Below, in pieces: positions 41,458 through 52,273 of a stretch of 64,000 nt of DNA. The translations under genes and the position numbers were made by a program. Every line of letters starts with the position of its first letter. Positions within the stretch are counted from its first letter, which is position 1. A model generated the notes under the pieces. It ran no database searches. It had not been told where the DNA came from and was given only the letters and a program-made list of their open reading frames with translations. Source of the stretch: Cercospora beticola (taxonomy: Eukaryota > Ascomycota > Dothideomycetes > Mycosphaerellales > Mycosphaerellaceae); assembly GCF_033473495.1 (NCBI RefSeq), contig NC_088943.1:1716001-1780000 (forward strand), in the 5' to 3' direction.

Positions 41458-43794
41458 ATGCATCTCCTATCTTTTGTTCTGCCCCTAGCTGGGCTATCGC
41501 AAGCTTCTCCACTTGTCTTTCCCCATCAAAACCCCGTACCGTCTCTAAGAAACTCGACTGCTCATACGTCCGCAAATACATCACGCTTAGCCGCAGCAGC
41601 ATCTTCCAACTGGTGGTATGCAAACATCGATCATACCACCGGTGCTGTCCGCGACTATGCCCCAGGTGTAGGCGACTCCAACTATCCGATATACAAGTCC
41701 GTCAGCAACGTCAACGATCTCTACAATGCAATTCTGTCCGACGGACCCAATGGCAGTCAAAGACCATCGGCGCTGGGCGACCAGGAGCCAGGCAACATCA
41801 TCTCCAATGACTACCTTGCCGCATTGCCGAGAGTTGTGTATATCGCACCTGGAACTTATGTTCTAAACCGCAAGCTTGCTCTCACAGGTGACACCATCCT
41901 AATTGGCGACGCTGCGAACCCGCCTGTGTTGAAGGCCTCATCAGGCTTTGGTGACCCCTATGTCATCCAAGGAGGCTCCGGCATCACTGGCCCCAACGAC
42001 AACGGTGGCCACGGAGAGCTTCGCTTTTCTAGAGTCATCAAGAACGTCATCATCGACACAACGCAAGCGACTGGCAACTCGGACTTGATCGCACTCGAAT
42101 GGGGCGTAGCACAGAACTGTGCCTTGGTCAACGTTCAGATTAACATGCCTCCACAGAAACATACTGGTCTGTACGTCGGTCAAGGCTCGACTGTCCAAGT
42201 CGCAGATGTGGGCTTCAGTTATGGTACCACTGGTGTCCGGATCCGAAACCAACAGGTCACGCTCAAGAATTTGAAGTTCGACAAGACGACTAATGCTATC
42301 GAGGTGGCTGGCGGCTTCGCTATCAACGTTTTGAACCCTTCATTCGATACTGTCGGCGTTTGCGTCAAGCAAACGAATGGATCTCCTTGGCTGTCTATTG
42401 TCGATGCGACTATTACCAACTCTGGAACTCTTCTACAAACGACCGGAAATGCAAATTTCTTGCTCGAGAATGTCAATCGGGACAACAATAATGCCATGGC
42501 CACTCTGGACGGCAAGACTCTCGTCGGTGGCACCCAGAAAGTTGGCCACTATGTCTATGGCAACACGTATGGCGCCAATCCGGCCCACAAGACCGACAAC
42601 CAGCCATCAGCGGATCGTCGTCCCTCATCTCTGCTGGTCAACGGCAAGTATGCTTCAGTGACGCCGAACCAGCACACAGACAAATCCTCAGCGGACGTTC
42701 TCAACCTCAAAGATTCCACTCAAAATGGGGGCTTCACAGTCCGCGGAGACGCCAACAACATCGACGGACCAGGTCTACAGAGTGGTCTGAACAAAGCTGC
42801 TTCCGCTGGCAAAATCGCATACCTGCCATTCGGTGTGTATCGTGTCGACCAAACACTCACAATCCCACCTGGAACGATTCTCTTTGGCAACGGTTGGTCC
42901 ACAATCCAAGGCGTTGGCAACAGCTTCAAAGAGGAGAGTAATCCTCGGCCAGTCGTGCAAGTTGGTGCTCCAGGATCTACGGGAACAGCTGAGATCCATG
43001 ACATCCACGTTAATGCTGGCGAGCAACTTCCTGGTGCAATTCTTGTCCAGGTGAACATGGCTGGCGCTCCAGGAGATGTTGTCATCCATAACTCCCTCAT
43101 CACTCTAGGTGGAACACTCAATACTGGACTGAGCTGTGGCGGCAAGAATAATTGTGCAGCCGCATACCTCGGCCTCCACCTTTCCTCCACCTCTTCCGCC
43201 TACATCAACAATGCTTGGGTCTGGGTCGCCGATCATGCCGTCGACCACGCCAACGTGGGCACAGATACCGCCGGCAAAGGCGGCGTTCTCGTGGAAGCAA
43301 CCAAAGGAACATGGCTCACTGGCCTAGGCAGCGAACACTGGTGGTACTACAACCTAGGCTACAACAAAGCCTCCAACGTCTTCGTCTCTATGCTCCAATC
43401 CGAGACCAACTACCAAGAAGGCAACTCCCAAAACGGCTCCGGTGCTCCAAGCGACCCTCCACCAGGACCTTTCACTCCCACAAGTTCTGACCCCAGCTGG
43501 GATCACTGCAACAATGCTCCTGCTGTCTGCCGCATGACGATGAATCAGTGGTTCAAAGGCGGAAGCAATATCGTTAGCTATGCGAGTGCGAGCTGGAATT
43601 TTGGAGATGGTAATGTTCAGGCGAATGTTAATGTTATTGAACAGACGCCTAGCAATTTGCAGTTGTATGGGTTGTGTGCTGGGCCGAGTACGAATTATGC
43701 TATGAGACTTCCTAATGGGACAAGGTTTGGGAGGCCGCAGGATGGGTTTAATGGGAGTTGGCAGACTCTTGTTGCGGAGGCTTACTTTAAGTGA
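41458..43794 (+). CDS. Secreted GH55 beta-1,3-glucanase
   Basis: Single exon, 778 residues, signal peptide MHLLSFVLPLAGLSQASP. Two right-handed beta-helix halves are visible, the first beginning SSNWWYANIDHTTGAVRDYA with a pectate-lyase-like NVIIDTTQATGNSDLIALEW, the second after KIAYLPFGVYRVDQTLTIPP. GH55 hallmarks are GTWLTGLGSEHWWYYNLGYN and SMLQSETNYQEGN before a Pro/Gly/Ser linker-like insertion and a final cysteine-bearing block. The family contains exo- and endo-beta-1,3-glucanases that act on laminarin-type glucan, in fungal wall turnover, mycoparasitism or host callose. Exo or endo mode cannot be told here. No GPI signal at the C-terminus. Confidence 0.95.
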   Translation: MHLLSFVLPLAGLSQASPLVFPHQNPVPSLRNSTAHTSANTSRLAAAASSNWWYANIDHTTGAVRDYAPGVGDSNYPIYKSVSNVNDLYNAILSDGPNGSQRPSALGDQEPGNIISNDYLAALPRVVYIAPGTYVLNRKLALTGDTILIGDAANPPVLKASSGFGDPYVIQGGSGITGPNDNGGHGELRFSRVIKNVIIDTTQATGNSDLIALEWGVAQNCALVNVQINMPPQKHTGLYVGQGSTVQVADVGFSYGTTGVRIRNQQVTLKNLKFDKTTNAIEVAGGFAINVLNPSFDTVGVCVKQTNGSPWLSIVDATITNSGTLLQTTGNANFLLENVNRDNNNAMATLDGKTLVGGTQKVGHYVYGNTYGANPAHKTDNQPSADRRPSSLLVNGKYASVTPNQHTDKSSADVLNLKDSTQNGGFTVRGDANNIDGPGLQSGLNKAASAGKIAYLPFGVYRVDQTLTIPPGTILFGNGWSTIQGVGNSFKEESNPRPVVQVGAPGSTGTAEIHDIHVNAGEQLPGAILVQVNMAGAPGDVVIHNSLITLGGTLNTGLSCGGKNNCAAAYLGLHLSSTSSAYINNAWVWVADHAVDHANVGTDTAGKGGVLVEATKGTWLTGLGSEHWWYYNLGYNKASNVFVSMLQSETNYQEGNSQNGSGAPSDPPPGPFTPTSSDPSWDHCNNAPAVCRMTMNQWFKGGSNIVSYASASWNFGDGNVQANVNVIEQTPSNLQLYGLCAGPSTNYAMRLPNGTRFGRPQDGFNGSWQTLVAEAYFK

Positions 43795-44370
43795 GCTGGA
43801 GGACCTTTCATAGATTCGAATGGGCTGCTTTGCTTTTGCTAGAATGGCTGAGCTCGGATCGATGTTTCGTAGCTTGTTGCAGATTGTGGTTCTTAGAAAA
43901 ATTTGTTAGATGCACACTTTAGCTGCTAGAAAATTCAGCATCTCCTTGGAAAGTAGTAAGTCTATGGCTCCGGTGGCACAGACTCACCATGATGCAGCAA
44001 GCGACGAGCTGGAGACACTCACAGCAGCCTAGAACATGCATGACTAGTAAGGTCCGCCGGTTTCTCCGTACAGCTTGAACTGTGTTGATAGAACCTCAAT
44101 GTTCTGTACCAACTCAAGCTTCAACAAGCTTTAAGCTTGTCACTTTTAATCGTGCGGCTGTGTAGGGATCCGATTCCGGGGTCGATCTGGAAAGGGTACA
44201 GCTATTGCCGAGACAAGAATCTTGATACCTTAAGTGCGAAGCCTGCTGTTGATGGCCCAAGCAAGATTTTGTCGAATTCGTTCGATTTGTAGCGCTGCAA
44301 CATCGTGCTTAAGTTGCTCTGCCGCAGGAAGAGTGTTCGTATAAGTCGCTCTCTGGACACAACTATCACC
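43795..44370. other. Intergenic, 5' flank of the GMC gene
   Basis: About 580 bases; nothing recognised besides short inverted AAGCTT-rich sequence near 44115-44140. Confidence 0.4.
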
Positions 44371-46499
44371 ATGGCGTGGGTTCCTCTCTTGCACTTATGT
44401 CTGGTCATTCTCACTGTCGTTAGCGCGTCTCCCGGAACCACCCTCGAAGCCAGTGATCTGAGGCCTAGCTACGACTATATCATAGCCGGAGGTGGTACAA
44501 GCGGCCTCGTCGTTGCAAATCGATTGACAGAGGACCCTAATAGTAAGCGAATTCTCCACGTCGCTGATGCGAATGTGCATTGTTGACATTGGTCGTGCAG
44601 TCAGCGTCTTGGTAATCGAATATGGATTCCTGTATTGCCCAAGGGCACCCTTGTCTGTGGAGATCTGAGCTGATAAGCAAACAGTGACGATGGCGGACCA
44701 GACACTTTAGTGCCAGGCATCAAGCCTTCAGACAAATACTGGCGAACTTACACCAGTATTCCTCAGCCTGGATTGAACAATCGATCAGGTAGCCTTCACA
44801 CCGGACAGGTCGTTGGCGGTGGCACCGTCGTGAACGCCATGTTCTTCAATCGTGGATCAGCCGAGGACTATAATTCTTGGGAGGAATTGGGGAATCCGGG
44901 CTGGGGCTGGAACGATTTGTTTCCGTATTTCAAAAAAGCATGAGAATGTACTCGAGTACCTCGGAGCAGCGGACTGACATCTTCCAGAGCGGGAGCTTTA
45001 CGCCAGCAACTCCCGAGATCGCAGCACAATATCAGATACCGGCTGATATAAGTGCCCATGGAATCGATGGTCCTGTGGGAACGAGTTATCATCCGCCTTG
45101 CTCTTTTGCAATCATCGATTACTTGTATCGAGCCTGGGAAAGTATAGGTGTCAAGAGGAATCCCCAGCCTGACAACGGTCTTGCCGTTGGAGTTTTCCAT
45201 TCCAGCTTGTCAATAAGAAATGACAGCATGACAAGAAGTTCAGCAAGTGCAGCTTACTATAAGCCAATCGCCGACCACAGACCTAATCTGCACCTGTTGA
45301 CTGGGCAGCGTGTGAGTAAGGTCATCTTCGATGGAAAGCGAGCAAGTGGAGTTGAGGTGAGAATGATATCGGTCAGCTGAGGAGGCACTGCTGAGGGACT
45401 GTTAGTACTTTGCGAGAGACGGAGTCCGCACCATTCGACAAGTCCGAGCGTCTCGGGAAGTCTTGCTTGCAGCAGGCGCACAGCGTACTCCGCAGCTGGC
45501 GCTGCTTTCAGGCATAGGCTCCGAGAAGTTGCTCTCTGATCTTGGTATCCCAGTCGTGGAAGACTTACCAGGAGTCGGCTACAATTTCCAAGATCAGCCT
45601 TCGTACATCATGCAGCTCAACTTCACGAGCTGGTCCGAGCCTACGCCGGATTGGCTGTTCTCAGCAAATGCCTCGCATCGTGACTTCGTCCAGGAGCAGT
45701 GGAAACTGTATACCGAGGCAAAGCAAGGCGCTTATACACTTCCAGCGACAGGAGGATGCGATGTTGCGTTCCTCCCACTGCAGAATGTAACTCAACAGCA
45801 CGAAGCAATTATCGAGGCTGCCAAGAAAGTCGACATGGCTCAATGCGTGCCTCGAGGAGCAAGCGAATCGGTGCTTCGTGGCTATAAGGCGCAGCAAGAT
45901 ATACTTCTGAAGTATTATGGTTCGCCCCGGACAGCTGTCCAAGAGAGTGCTCACAACGGAGGATCAGGCCTGGCGTTTGTGCATCTCAAGCCGCGGAGTC
46001 GTGGATCCATCTTGATCAATTCTACGGATCCTGAGGACGATCCTGTTATCGACTTCGGCACTTTCATGCATCCTTCGGACCTCGATATCATGGTCGCGAT
46101 TTATCGCAAGAACATGGAGTTCATTCGCTCTGGTACCATGCAAGAGATTGGTACTACGATACCGGATGTTGAAGCTGATGCTGGAAGTGATGAGCAGATT
46201 GTGGAGTTGTTGCGGAACAAAACTCAAAGTTCATGGCAGCATCCAGTCGGAACCATTGCCATGATGCCGCGCGAGGCTGGCGGAGTCGTGGATTCTGAGC
46301 TCAAAGTGTATGGTGTTGAAGGACTGCGTGTTATTGATGCCTCTATCATGCCGCTGATACCCGCCGCACATACATCTTCGACGGCCTATGCGGTTGCAGA
46401 GAAGGTATGAGGAGAAGTGGGTCATTTGCTGGGTATAGCTGACTTGATGTTCAATAGGCTGCGGACTTGATCAAGGCAACGTACGAACAGATGCCGTGA
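44371..46499 (+). CDS. Secreted GMC-family FAD oxidoreductase, six exons
   Basis: Exons 44371-44542, 44601-44631, 44685-44937, 44988-45356, 45406-46404 and 46458-46499 give 621 residues. Signal peptide MAWVPLLHLCLVILTVVSA; FAD-binding YIIAGGGTSGLVVANRLTED and ISVLVIEYGFLDDGGPDT; GMC signature GGGTVVNAMFFNRGSAEDYN; second signature LLAAGAQRTPQLALLSGIGS; substrate-site SSWQHPVGTIAMMPRE and the late PLIPAAHTSSTAYAVAEKAA. Four introns are GT-AG of 49-58 bases. Between exons 3 and 4 only a GC-AG intron (44938-44987) keeps the conserved FKK/SGSFTPATPEIA junction; reading through gives a stop at 44941. Family members oxidise glucose, alcohols, aryl alcohols or choline and release H2O2; the substrate is unknown. 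The 31-base exon 2 is easily missed. Confidence 0.9.
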
Positions 46500-47673
46500 T
46501 GCGCAAGAACGACGCCAGCTGGGATGACTTTTTTACTTTTCAGTCGTCTTGTACCGACGATAGATGGCCGAACGAATTTCAAGGTGCAGGGTCGCGAGTG
46601 TTTTGGCTTCTCAAGGTCCATTGGAGTATTATGCTTGTCATGCCACGTTCCATTGGCACAGATGGGAGTGGTTCAGAGCAAAGCGGCCAGGAAAATCGAG
46701 ACTTGCTACTCTCGAACTGCCTCTCGTTGTGGCACAATAGGCAGGCATGCGATATCTGCTCGGAGATTTTAGTCGTGTAGCTCGTGTCAGTCTTCCAAAT
46801 CACAGACTCGATCTCAGCTCGATGACGAGCCCAATTTATCGAAGTCAGCCAAGAGATGCGAAAACAGCCACATCTCCAGCCCGTCCATGGCATTTATTCT
46901 GCAGAGACGCAGGTGAGCTTTTCTAGGCCCAAAGCAGATGGGGCTAATAATCAGGGTCTTTTTCGTCCCCTGTCACTCCCTTGCTCGTTCGCCGGCTCAC
47001 TGGAACCAGGGTTCAAATTGGCTCGAAAAAATCCCGGCCTGTTTCAGAGTTTTCGATCGCGTGGGCGGAATTTCCGCCATGGCGGACCCTTGGGCCGACA
47101 AAATTTCTCCTTGGACCGCAGATCTCGGATTTTATGGTGCGATGCGCGACCAGTCATGGCACGTTTCCTGGCACGTTACATACTAGAGTGCATCGCCTTC
47201 AAGACGACCACGTTCTGGCAGACCGAGAACTCTGGGTGCAGCCGAGCCGCGATTGCGGTGTGGGGACCAAGTACCGAAGTGATGGCGACGCAGACCATTC
47301 TCCAGGCCCCTCCTGACGGGGATGCGGTGTCGAAGGATAGCGCGCGAAAATGTGAGGATGCCGTCTGTTGGCGTCTGTCGCTATCGGGAATGTAGCTGTT
47401 GGCGCCGGTACGACTTCTGCGAAGCCACAGTGCACGAATAAGGTGAGGACTAAGGACGAGATCTGTGCTTTCAGCAAACAGCGCTATGCCAGTGCCGATC
47501 GTGTTGAGAGCAGGCCCTCGCCCAGCACGCACACGAAAGGCGGTAGACGGCAGACCCGTCATAGGGGCCGCCGCCGCCATGATCGCCGGGCACCGAGCAC
47601 AGGAATAAAAAGTTGAAGGCGCAGTGGGGAGTGACAACGACAACCACCTGGAGTGGCCAATACTGACGTGAAA
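46500..47673. other. Intergenic, no gene supported
   Basis: About 1.2 kb. A 179-codon plus-strand frame at 46856-47395 and a minus-strand hydrophobic leader-like frame (47199-47477, no ATG) were considered and rejected. Confidence 0.4.
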
Positions 47674-48928
47674 ATGGCTACGAAACCAAAGGAAATCTCG
47701 CTGAAGACGATCAAGGACGCAATTCCGGCGAAATGCTTTCAGCCATCGGTCACCAGGACCTGCGCGCACATCGCTCTTGATTTGACCCTCGCGAGCGGCC
47801 TCGTTCTGGGTGTCTTCGCCATCACAGCACGAGTAGAAGATTGGTGGCTGCGCTCTCTCGTATGGGCGGGATATGGCTATCTTCAAGGGCTCATGTTCAC
47901 AGGTATGTCGAGTGAGCAGCTTTTCCAGCAGTGCGGTGCTCACTTCAATCTTAGGCATCTGGATTCTGGCGCATGAATGCGGACATGGCGCTTTGTTCAC
48001 TTCAAATTGGGCCAACGACTCCGTAGGCTTCGTACTGCACACTGTCCTCGGCGTTCCGTACTTCTCCTGGAAATATGCCCACGCACGCCACCATCGGTAC
48101 ACGAACCACATGGAAAAGGACACCGCTTTCGTGCCTTCTCGAGGAACGGATCCAACGATTTCTGAGAAGATAGCTGCCATGCTCCATCTTGCTGAGGATG
48201 CGCCTCTTTTCACAGCCGGCACTCTTCTTCTTCACCAGCTGCTCGGTTGGCAAGCGTACATCCTGACCTATGCCAGCGGCGGCAGCAAATCGACTCCTCG
48301 GGCTCCAGAGAACAGACTAGGCGATACGAATCTTCTGAACCCTTCCGCCTGTATCTGGACTCCTTCACAGCGATTCTTTGTTGGCCTGTCCACCTTCGGC
48401 TTGGCTGCTGTTGTCTTCGGACTGAAGATGATTGCCGACATCACCAGCTGGTCGACTGTGTTTCTGCTTTATGGTGTGCCATATCTCTGGGTGAACCATT
48501 GGCTCGTTGCAATCACCTTCCTGCACCACACGCATCCGGATGTGCCTCACTTCGAGGATTCTACCTGGACGTACACAAAAGGTGCTCTGTCGACTGTGGA
48601 TCGCGAGTTCGGGTTCATTGGCCGCTACATTTTTCACGGGATTATTGAGCACCACGTTGTACACCACCTGTTTACGTAAGTTGAAGAGATTCGCAGCCGA
48701 TTTGACGAAGTCGAACTAACTTTGCGAAGCTCAATACCATTCTACCACGCGGGGGAAGCGACCAAAGCCATTCAAGGCGTTCTCGGGAACTCTTATCATC
48801 GGGACGAGACTCCGTTCTTGCTTGCTCTGTGGAGAACATTCAAGAGGTGTAGGAAAGTCGAAGCTTCCAAATCTGTTCCTGGCGAAGTACACTGGAAGCC
48901 CGCGCGGGTGGGTCTCCGAGATTCATGA
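47674..48928 (+). CDS. Delta-12-type fatty acid desaturase
   Basis: Exons 47674-47902, 47955-48675 and 48730-48928 give 382 residues; introns are GTATGT...TCTTAG and GTAAGT...GCGAAG (branch AACTAAC). Three histidine boxes of membrane di-iron desaturases are present: HECGHG (intron 1 ends just before it), HARHHRYTNH and EHHVVHHLF. The N-terminus SLKTIKDAIPAKCFQPSVTR is the typical opening of fungal delta-12/omega-3 enzymes and the end SIPFYHAGEATKAIQGVLG is conserved. It introduces a double bond into oleoyl or linoleoyl lipid in the ER, using cytochrome b5. It is somewhat short compared with typical fungal members, with a reduced N-terminus. Delta-12 versus delta-15 or an acetylenase-like activity cannot be settled by eye. 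Confidence 0.92.
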
Positions 48929-49597
48929 TCGAGAATGGATTACTGGCATGGAAATAAGTGGTCACAAGTGTGGCATCTAGAGCGGAGGTCACGTTCGCAT
49001 GATCGATATCGTGATAACTCAAGACTCTTAACCTACGATCTGCCTGATCGCCTGATTGGGAATCTGGAAAAGACAGGTCAATGCAAACCCGTGGTTAACT
49101 CCAAGGCCGGAAAGCACGTTCGACTGCACAGATCAGGACTCTGCGCTGTTACATCACCGCTGTGGCATGAGAACCTACTGATGATAGAAAATAGAAAAGA
49201 CTTTATAGATGGAACACTCCGTATACCGTATGCTACCCCCAGAAAATCTTCGCCAACTTGGTCACATCAAGGCTTCCCGTCGTCGCCATCGACGATTCCA
49301 TTCGGATAATGAGTCTCAAGACTCTCATGCATGTACCAACACCTGCGACCAGATTTCCTCCACATTTTGGCCCACGCGTTTATCGCTGTCATTGGCGATC
49401 AACACTTCCCCGGCTGAGATCGATATCGACTCATGCTGGTACCTGCGGCTCTACCAGAGCATACTCCACAAACTGGTCCTTGTTCACGAGGATACCTTCT
49501 CCTTCAGGGTACTTCAGATCTCCGGTATATTGCGCAATCATCGTGTTCTTCGGCCACTGACTTTTGAAAGGTTTCTGCGAACTACCTCGCATGCCGA
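48929..49597. other. Intergenic between convergent desaturase and GT25 genes
   Basis: About 670 bases; frames here are not recognisable. Confidence 0.4.
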
Positions 49598-50899
49598 TCA
49601 TGCTCTCTGCAAGTGAAGTCTGGTTGAGAACACCACATGTGGGGTTAATCCGACCTTCCGCCAAATTTCTGCAATAGTCTGTCGATCCGAGTCTTTCGAC
49701 ATAGGCCCAGCTGCAAAATGGGATCCGAAAATCGAAGGATAAGGACTGATACATTTCGCCCCGAACTTTCGAACATGGCATAATCGAGCCATTCCACGAT
49801 CCGCAGGAAGAGCTTGTTCTAGTGCCAGTGTCTCTGTGTTCAAAAATAGCCTGGCGCCTCGGAGACTGACGGCGTAGGCACAAAGACATCTGCCTCCGGT
49901 AGCAGAATAGATATAGCGGTTGAACCTGCCTTCACGCAAGGCCGGAGGGCTGAGGTTGGGTACGTTGCCCCACTTGTACAGCTCTGGAGGCACTGCTGTA
50001 GGGTCATTGGGAGTAACCCACCAGCGCTTCTCATCATTGAAGTTGCCAGTACCGCAATGTCCCAAACAGAGAACATCCCAATCATTTCCATATGGGCTGT
50101 TGGAATCTCCTCGCGCCCCTCCAGGGCCTTGGACGAACCTTGCCCCGTTAGCGAATTCGAGAAGCTGCTTGCGAATATTCACGTCCCAATCCACGTCGTC
50201 TTCCATGATCAGAGCGGATTCTATACGCTCTTTCACGATGCTAGCAGATAGCCGTCAGTGCCAGTAGAGAACAGGCTAACAAGCAGAATACTCACTGCTG
50301 CATGGCGTTCATGTGGGCACGCCAGCACCCCAGGGTGTTGCTACTCCTCTCAAGCCCCGCCTCCAGCTGAGTTCCACTTAGCAATGACAATCGCGACTTG
50401 TTTGCGTTGCTCATACCTTTGGTGGTTTCGCTTTGTTGGAAATTAACGCTCCATCAACACCTTCTAACCACTCAAAATCCATATTAGATACCGAAGCACT
50501 CATCGATACCGCATCCCGCTTGTCGTGTCGTGACGCAATATTCAGCACAAAGATCATTTGGAACTATAGTCACCTCATTATTAGTCTGGTCTCCAACGAA
50601 TTGTCTCTCGGATAAGATGTATGCCATACCCCAAGCGTGGTGTTCGTAATATCTGAGATGGTTGATTGTAATGACCCGTAGATACGCGGCCCTCCATGCA
50701 TTGTGCAGAAGAAGAAGAGGAACGATATGCAGAGCCCACAGAGTCCATAGAAGCGCACAGTTTCTGATCGGAATGCGTTCAGTGATCGCAAGGCCGGTGA
50801 GTAGTAGGCCTGTACGCCATACTTTTCACTTTCCCCCATGATATCGAGGTTGTTGAGTTTAGGAGTGATCCTGAGTGCGGCAACACTCAGTGACCTCAT
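49598..50899 (-). CDS. GT25-family type II membrane glycosyltransferase, four exons
   Basis: Exons 50899-50630, 50563-50417, 50366-50296 and 50240-49598 give 376 residues. A membrane anchor lies at about residues 50-68 (RFYGLCGLCISFLFFFCTM), so the enzyme faces the Golgi lumen. Splicing restores TTLGFQMIFVLNIASRHDKR, EWLEGVDG, TLGCWRAHMNAMQHIVKERI and SALIMEDDVDWD, the GT25 (LPS-type) series, with the acidic EDDVD as the metal site. Introns are GTATGG...CTATAG (66), GTATGA...ACTCAG (50) and GTGAGT...CTGCTAG (55), all with good branch sites. Further on, CCAYAVSLRGARLFL-like and CISPYPSIFGSHF complete the fold. An internal ATG at 50839 is another possible start. Fungal GT25 proteins lack assigned substrates; animal members transfer galactose to collagen. 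First gene of a glycan cluster. Confidence 0.87.
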
Positions 50900-51743
50900 G
50901 CTTTAGTGCAGAACAACGGCAAGCCGTGCCACATATAATTGGACTGGATGCTGTAGAGAAGTGAAAAGGCTTGCATCGGTTTCGAAGCGCATGATCCATC
51001 GAATCGCGATAAGGAGCAACCAGGGCCTGCGTGACGTAGCTGAGTCCACAAATGGGCGGTCTTGAGCTCAGTCATGATCGTTTGGACTGGGCACGGAGAA
51101 TCGATAGTCCCAACGCGGAGCTGGGCGACATGTCGGGTCGGTGGCGCATCCAGACGTCAGTTGTCTCGGGCACTCATATCCAGTGCCAATTCATGTTTCG
51201 GAAGCATGCGTCCCCTATATCACAAACATCACCCGCACAAAATCCCCGGCTCGCTACATGTAATAATCTACTAAAACGTCAGAGTATTGGTGTTTCCTTC
51301 TCCGAGATACGCTTCGATGTGATGAGCAAGCGATACTCTTCGAGTGTCACATTCATCGGACGAGGGAGCAAGGGCTGAAACCTGCAAGCCACGTCGAAGT
51401 TATGCGTCGCTGTGCGCAGGTGTGGAAAACCCCTCCTTGGACATTCTGGGTGTGGGCGTTGAGCTGGGCTGTGACCTTCCAAACAAAATCTATGTGAGCC
51501 TGTATATTCGTAATGACAAGTCATTGAGGTCAAGTCACAATGAGTATTAGTGCGAGTCACGAGCAGGGCCACAGCGATAGCACAGTGACTACACAGGAAA
51601 CTCCACCGAAAATCACACTGGAGACAAAAGGCTGCTGCTGCCAACAACTCCAGCAACAACTTCGCAGGTCTGAGTGCGGTAGCCCCGCGATCTTGATCGC
51701 TTTCTCGTATCTTCGCCTCGGAGTCTTGACCAGAGCACATGCA
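50900..51743. other. Intergenic, no gene supported
   Basis: About 840 bases upstream of both the GT25 gene and the decayed membrane-anchored gene. Confidence 0.4.
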
Positions 51744-52186
51744 ATGTTTGCTGAGATACTTGCGAATCGAAACAGGTTATTACGACGCATCGGCCAGTCG
51801 CGCGTGGTCGTCATAGGAGTGGTAATATGGATTTCTGCTTGTTTGATCTACTTGCACGGCACGACATCGCCGAAGCACGAAGTCTCAATGAGCACAGTCA
51901 GTGAGCAGAAGCCCTTCGATGGAGGCTTTCCGAGATTCCTCACGATATCTGCCCTCAGGCCTGAGCAGCGCCGCTTGATGATCATCATAGGGGCATGGAG
52001 AGACGATAACTACCAACCATATCTTCGACATTTCTTCAAAGAAATGCACATTCTGTAGATCTCGTGATGCTCAACCGTCTTATCACACCTGGCAAGCAAT
52101 GCTTGGACTTGAAAGCGCAAAACATCGACATCACATGGGGCGGAAACATCAAAATCCACTGTACAACTGATCAAGAATGGAAGTAG
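51744..52186 (+). pseudogene. Decayed type II membrane protein of glycosyltransferase type
   Basis: An ATG at 51744 starts a short basic N-terminus, a membrane helix (VVVIGVVIWISACLIYLHG), a stem and RRLMIIIGAWRDDNYQPYLR, which looks like the start of a catalytic domain. The frame then stops at 52058. A different frame continues the same kind of sequence at once, from about 52046: HSVDLVMLNRLITPGKQCLD and NIDITWGGNIKIHC, until a TAG at 52184. A one-base loss (or two-base gain) near 52040-52055 explains the break, and the remainder of a catalytic domain is missing. I do not recognise the family with certainty. Position among GT25, GT8 and GT34 genes suggests a former member of the same cluster. 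Confidence 0.55.
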
Positions 52187-52273
52187 CGTCACGCAATACA
52201 CCACGCGAATTTGGACTACATCTAGGTACAGACAACCTTGCTTCTCAAGGTAGAAGCGATCAAAAAGAGCCCG

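Noticed and set aside
46856..47395. 179-codon plus-strand frame with an ATG
   Set aside because: No domain, leader or conserved-looking segments; composition looks random.
47199..47477. Minus-strand frame beginning with a leader-like hydrophobic run
   Set aside because: The frame starts at a TTG and contains no ATG at the leader; no upstream exon found.
47176..48222. 348-codon minus-strand open frame
   Set aside because: Largely antisense to the desaturase; no recognisable domain.
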